From: Acidobacteriota bacterium
Lineage (GTDB): Bacteria; Acidobacteriota; Vicinamibacteria; Vicinamibacterales; UBA823
Assembly (NCBI GenBank): GCA_002730735.1
Contig: PCAU01000011.1
Span: 1-64,000 of the forward strand
Length of the DNA: 64,000 nt
Reading direction: 5' to 3'
In this document: piece by piece, positions 62,595 through 64,000 of the stretch
Numbering within the stretch: the first letter of the stretch is position 1
How the letters are laid out: each line of letters opens with the position of its first letter
Position numbers and translations under genes: made by a program
Notes under the pieces: model-generated
Told to the model about the DNA's origin: nothing
Databases searched by the model: none
The model's input: the letters and a program-made list of their open reading frames with translations, nothing else

Positions 62595-64000
62595 ATGATT
62601 CAGTTCGAAGAACTTATCGAGAAGGTTCGGCGGAATAGCCCGGACGCCAATATTGAACTTCTGAGGCGGGCTTATACCTTCTCGGCTACGGAGCACGAAG
62701 GCCAAGTCCGTCGTTCGGGCGAGCCTTACCTTGGCCATCCACTTGAAGTTGCCGACTTCCTGGCCGATATGCACCTTGACTCTGTAGCCATTGCGGCAGC
62801 GCTGCTCCACGACGTCGTCGAAGACACATTAACTACTATCGAACGAATTGAAGAGGGTTTTGGACCAGAAGTAGCGCATGTGGTAGCGGGCGTGACGAAG
62901 CTTGGCGCGATACCGTTTTCATCTTCGGAGGAGCGTCAGGCTGAAAACTTCCGAAAGATGCTTCTAGCGATGGTTGACGACGTTCGTGTCATCCTGGTGA
63001 AACTAGGAGATCGACTCCACAACATGCGTACGCTGGATCATCTACCGGAGGCTCACCGGATCCGCATCGCGCAGGAAACGAAAGACATCTACGCTCCGAT
63101 TGCCAACCGGCTCGGGATGAGCAAAGTAAAGAATGAGCTCGAAGAGCTAGCGTTTCACCATTTAGAACCTCGAGCCTACGAGGCCTTGCGTATAAAGGTC
63201 GAAGACCGCCGGCGCGTAAGCGAAGGGCAAATCGAGGAGCTCAGGCAGACCATCGCGACTAAGCTCACCGATGCGCAGATTCCCATTGAGTACCTGGAGG
63301 GGCGGATTAAACGCCTCTTTAGTATTCATCAAAAGCTTAGACGACAACGAATCAACATAGACCAAGTATACGACTTGGTGGCTCTACGCTTAGTCACACA
63401 CACGACCAAGGATTGTTATGCAGCGCTCGGAATCATTCACCATACTTGGTCCCCTGTGCCTGGACGGATCAAGGACTTTATTGCGATGCCTAGACCTAAC
63501 GGATATCAGTCACTTCACACCTCGGTAGTGAGTGAACGAGGATTCGCGTTCGAGGTCCAAATCCGAACGGCAGAGATGCACCGAGTGGCTGAGGAAGGGA
63601 TCGCGGCGCACTGGAAGTACAAGGAAGGCCGGATTGGCGCTAATCGCGACGAGCAATACTTTCTCTGGCTCCGACAAATGCTCGAATGGAATCAGGAGGT
63701 CCGCGACCCTCAGGAGTTTATGCAGAGCCTGAAGGTCGATCTTTATCCAGAAGAGGTCTACTGCTTCACGCCTCGCGGCGAGGTGAAATCACTTCCCCGT
63801 GGAGCAACGATCATCGATTTTGCCTACACGGTACATACCGATGTCGGGCACCAATGTACCGGGGGAAGGCTGAATGGGAAGATGGTGCCGTTACGTACCC
63901 AATTGAAGAACGGTGACATTGTTGAAATTGTGACCACCCAGGGTCGTCGTCCGAGTCGGGACTGGCTGAGTATTGTGGTGACCTCACGGGCGAGAAACAA
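62595..64000 (+). CDS. rel: Bifunctional (p)ppGpp synthetase/hydrolase Rel (RSH), 3' end outside window
   Basis: At least 468 residues from the ATG at 62595, continuing past the window. The N-terminal HD hydrolase domain has His48, His72-Asp73 and Glu76-Asp77 (HDVVEDT) and LGDRLHNMRTL. The synthetase domain has RIKD at 291-294, MPRPNGYQSLHTS and EVQIRTAEMH. RIKD, rather than the ExDD of E. coli RelA, is the mark of long bifunctional Rel/SpoT enzymes. A TGS domain begins at about 387 (VYCFTPRGEVKSLP). It makes and degrades the stringent-response alarmones. The start is the first in-frame ATG giving the usual N-terminus; no clear ribosome site precedes it. Confidence 0.95.
   Translation, partial: MIQFEELIEKVRRNSPDANIELLRRAYTFSATEHEGQVRRSGEPYLGHPLEVADFLADMHLDSVAIAAALLHDVVEDTLTTIERIEEGFGPEVAHVVAGVTKLGAIPFSSSEERQAENFRKMLLAMVDDVRVILVKLGDRLHNMRTLDHLPEAHRIRIAQETKDIYAPIANRLGMSKVKNELEELAFHHLEPRAYEALRIKVEDRRRVSEGQIEELRQTIATKLTDAQIPIEYLEGRIKRLFSIHQKLRRQRINIDQVYDLVALRLVTHTTKDCYAALGIIHHTWSPVPGRIKDFIAMPRPNGYQSLHTSVVSERGFAFEVQIRTAEMHRVAEEGIAAHWKYKEGRIGANRDEQYFLWLRQMLEWNQEVRDPQEFMQSLKVDLYPEEVYCFTPRGEVKSLPRGATIIDFAYTVHTDVGHQCTGGRLNGKMVPLRTQLKNGDIVEIVTTQGRRPSRDWLSIVVTSRARN

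Noticed and set aside
1-64000. CRISPR arrays, integrases, transposases, rRNA
   Set aside because: I looked for regularly spaced repeats, recombinase or transposase motifs and rRNA-like stretches and found none.

Overview
This 64 kb window looks like chromosomal DNA of a diderm (Gram-negative-type) bacterium with moderate-to-high G+C. The outer membrane is implied by LptD, a TonB-ExbB-ExbD system, two lipoproteins and dTDP-sugar genes. The MurE ligase carries the DNPR motif of meso-diaminopimelate enzymes. The style of several accessory proteins suggests Acidobacteriota, perhaps the Vicinamibacteria: a HEAT-repeat/cyclophilin lipoprotein, a TonB with long polyproline and glycine tracts, TPR lipoproteins, and a secreted regulatory-domain plus TPR protein. 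That placement is inference from family resemblance. I see no rRNA, CRISPR array, prophage or transposase gene, so the window reads as mostly core genome.

Layout. Positions 1-15647 (+) hold a division and cell wall (dcw) cluster: ftsL (cut by the window edge), ftsI, murE, murF, mraY, murD, ftsW, murG, murC, ftsQ, ftsA, ftsZ. murB is missing from its usual place and ddl lies 35 kb away. A radical-SAM gene follows. Positions 17729-24200 (-) hold acpS, an RNase H gene, a zinc-ribbon coiled-coil gene, a tRNA with anticodon CAT, rpoD, dnaG and an orphan larB. Positions 24431-28147 (+) hold citrate synthase, lepA and lepB. Positions 28221-34573 (-) hold yggS, a TPR protein, a dinG-type helicase, glyA, rpiB and a small secreted protein. 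An M20 peptidase (+) follows. Positions 35863-44960 (-) form an envelope and lipid operon: deoxynucleoside kinase, accD, folC, lptD, rmlA, rmlC, rmlB and a reductase gene that lacks any ATG, GTG or TTG start at its proper N-terminus. Positions 45077-48359 (+) hold a menC-like enolase-family gene and the HEAT/cyclophilin lipoprotein. After a tgt-yajC-secD-secF-uppP-DUF502 run and a membrane pyrophosphatase, positions 58361-60869 hold tonB-exbB-exbD-exbD, then a TPR lipoprotein (-) and the start of a bifunctional rel gene (+) that runs off the end.

The most unusual part is 48.4-48.8 kb on the minus strand. Two tandem micro-genes encode 20- and 22-residue proteins made almost only of Lys, Ala, Gly and Arg, each followed by its own strong hairpin terminator. 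The first is preceded by a ~110-nt promoter-plus-leader block that is about 86% identical (hand alignment) to the block directly upstream of ftsZ, 34.5 kb away. Both blocks contain a matching -35/-10 pair and a conserved five-codon ORF with its stop. This suggests a shared regulatory leader linking division-ring synthesis to abundant small polycations, possibly nucleoid- or ribosome-binding. I know of no described family that fits.

Most genes are co-directional with short gaps or 4-nt overlaps, so peptidoglycan precursor synthesis (MurC-F, MraY, MurG), lipid-carrier recycling (UppP), septal synthesis (FtsW/FtsI), LPS export (LptD), fatty acid initiation (AccD, AcpS) and protein export (SecDF, YajC, LepB) together form an envelope-biogenesis-rich stretch of chromosome.
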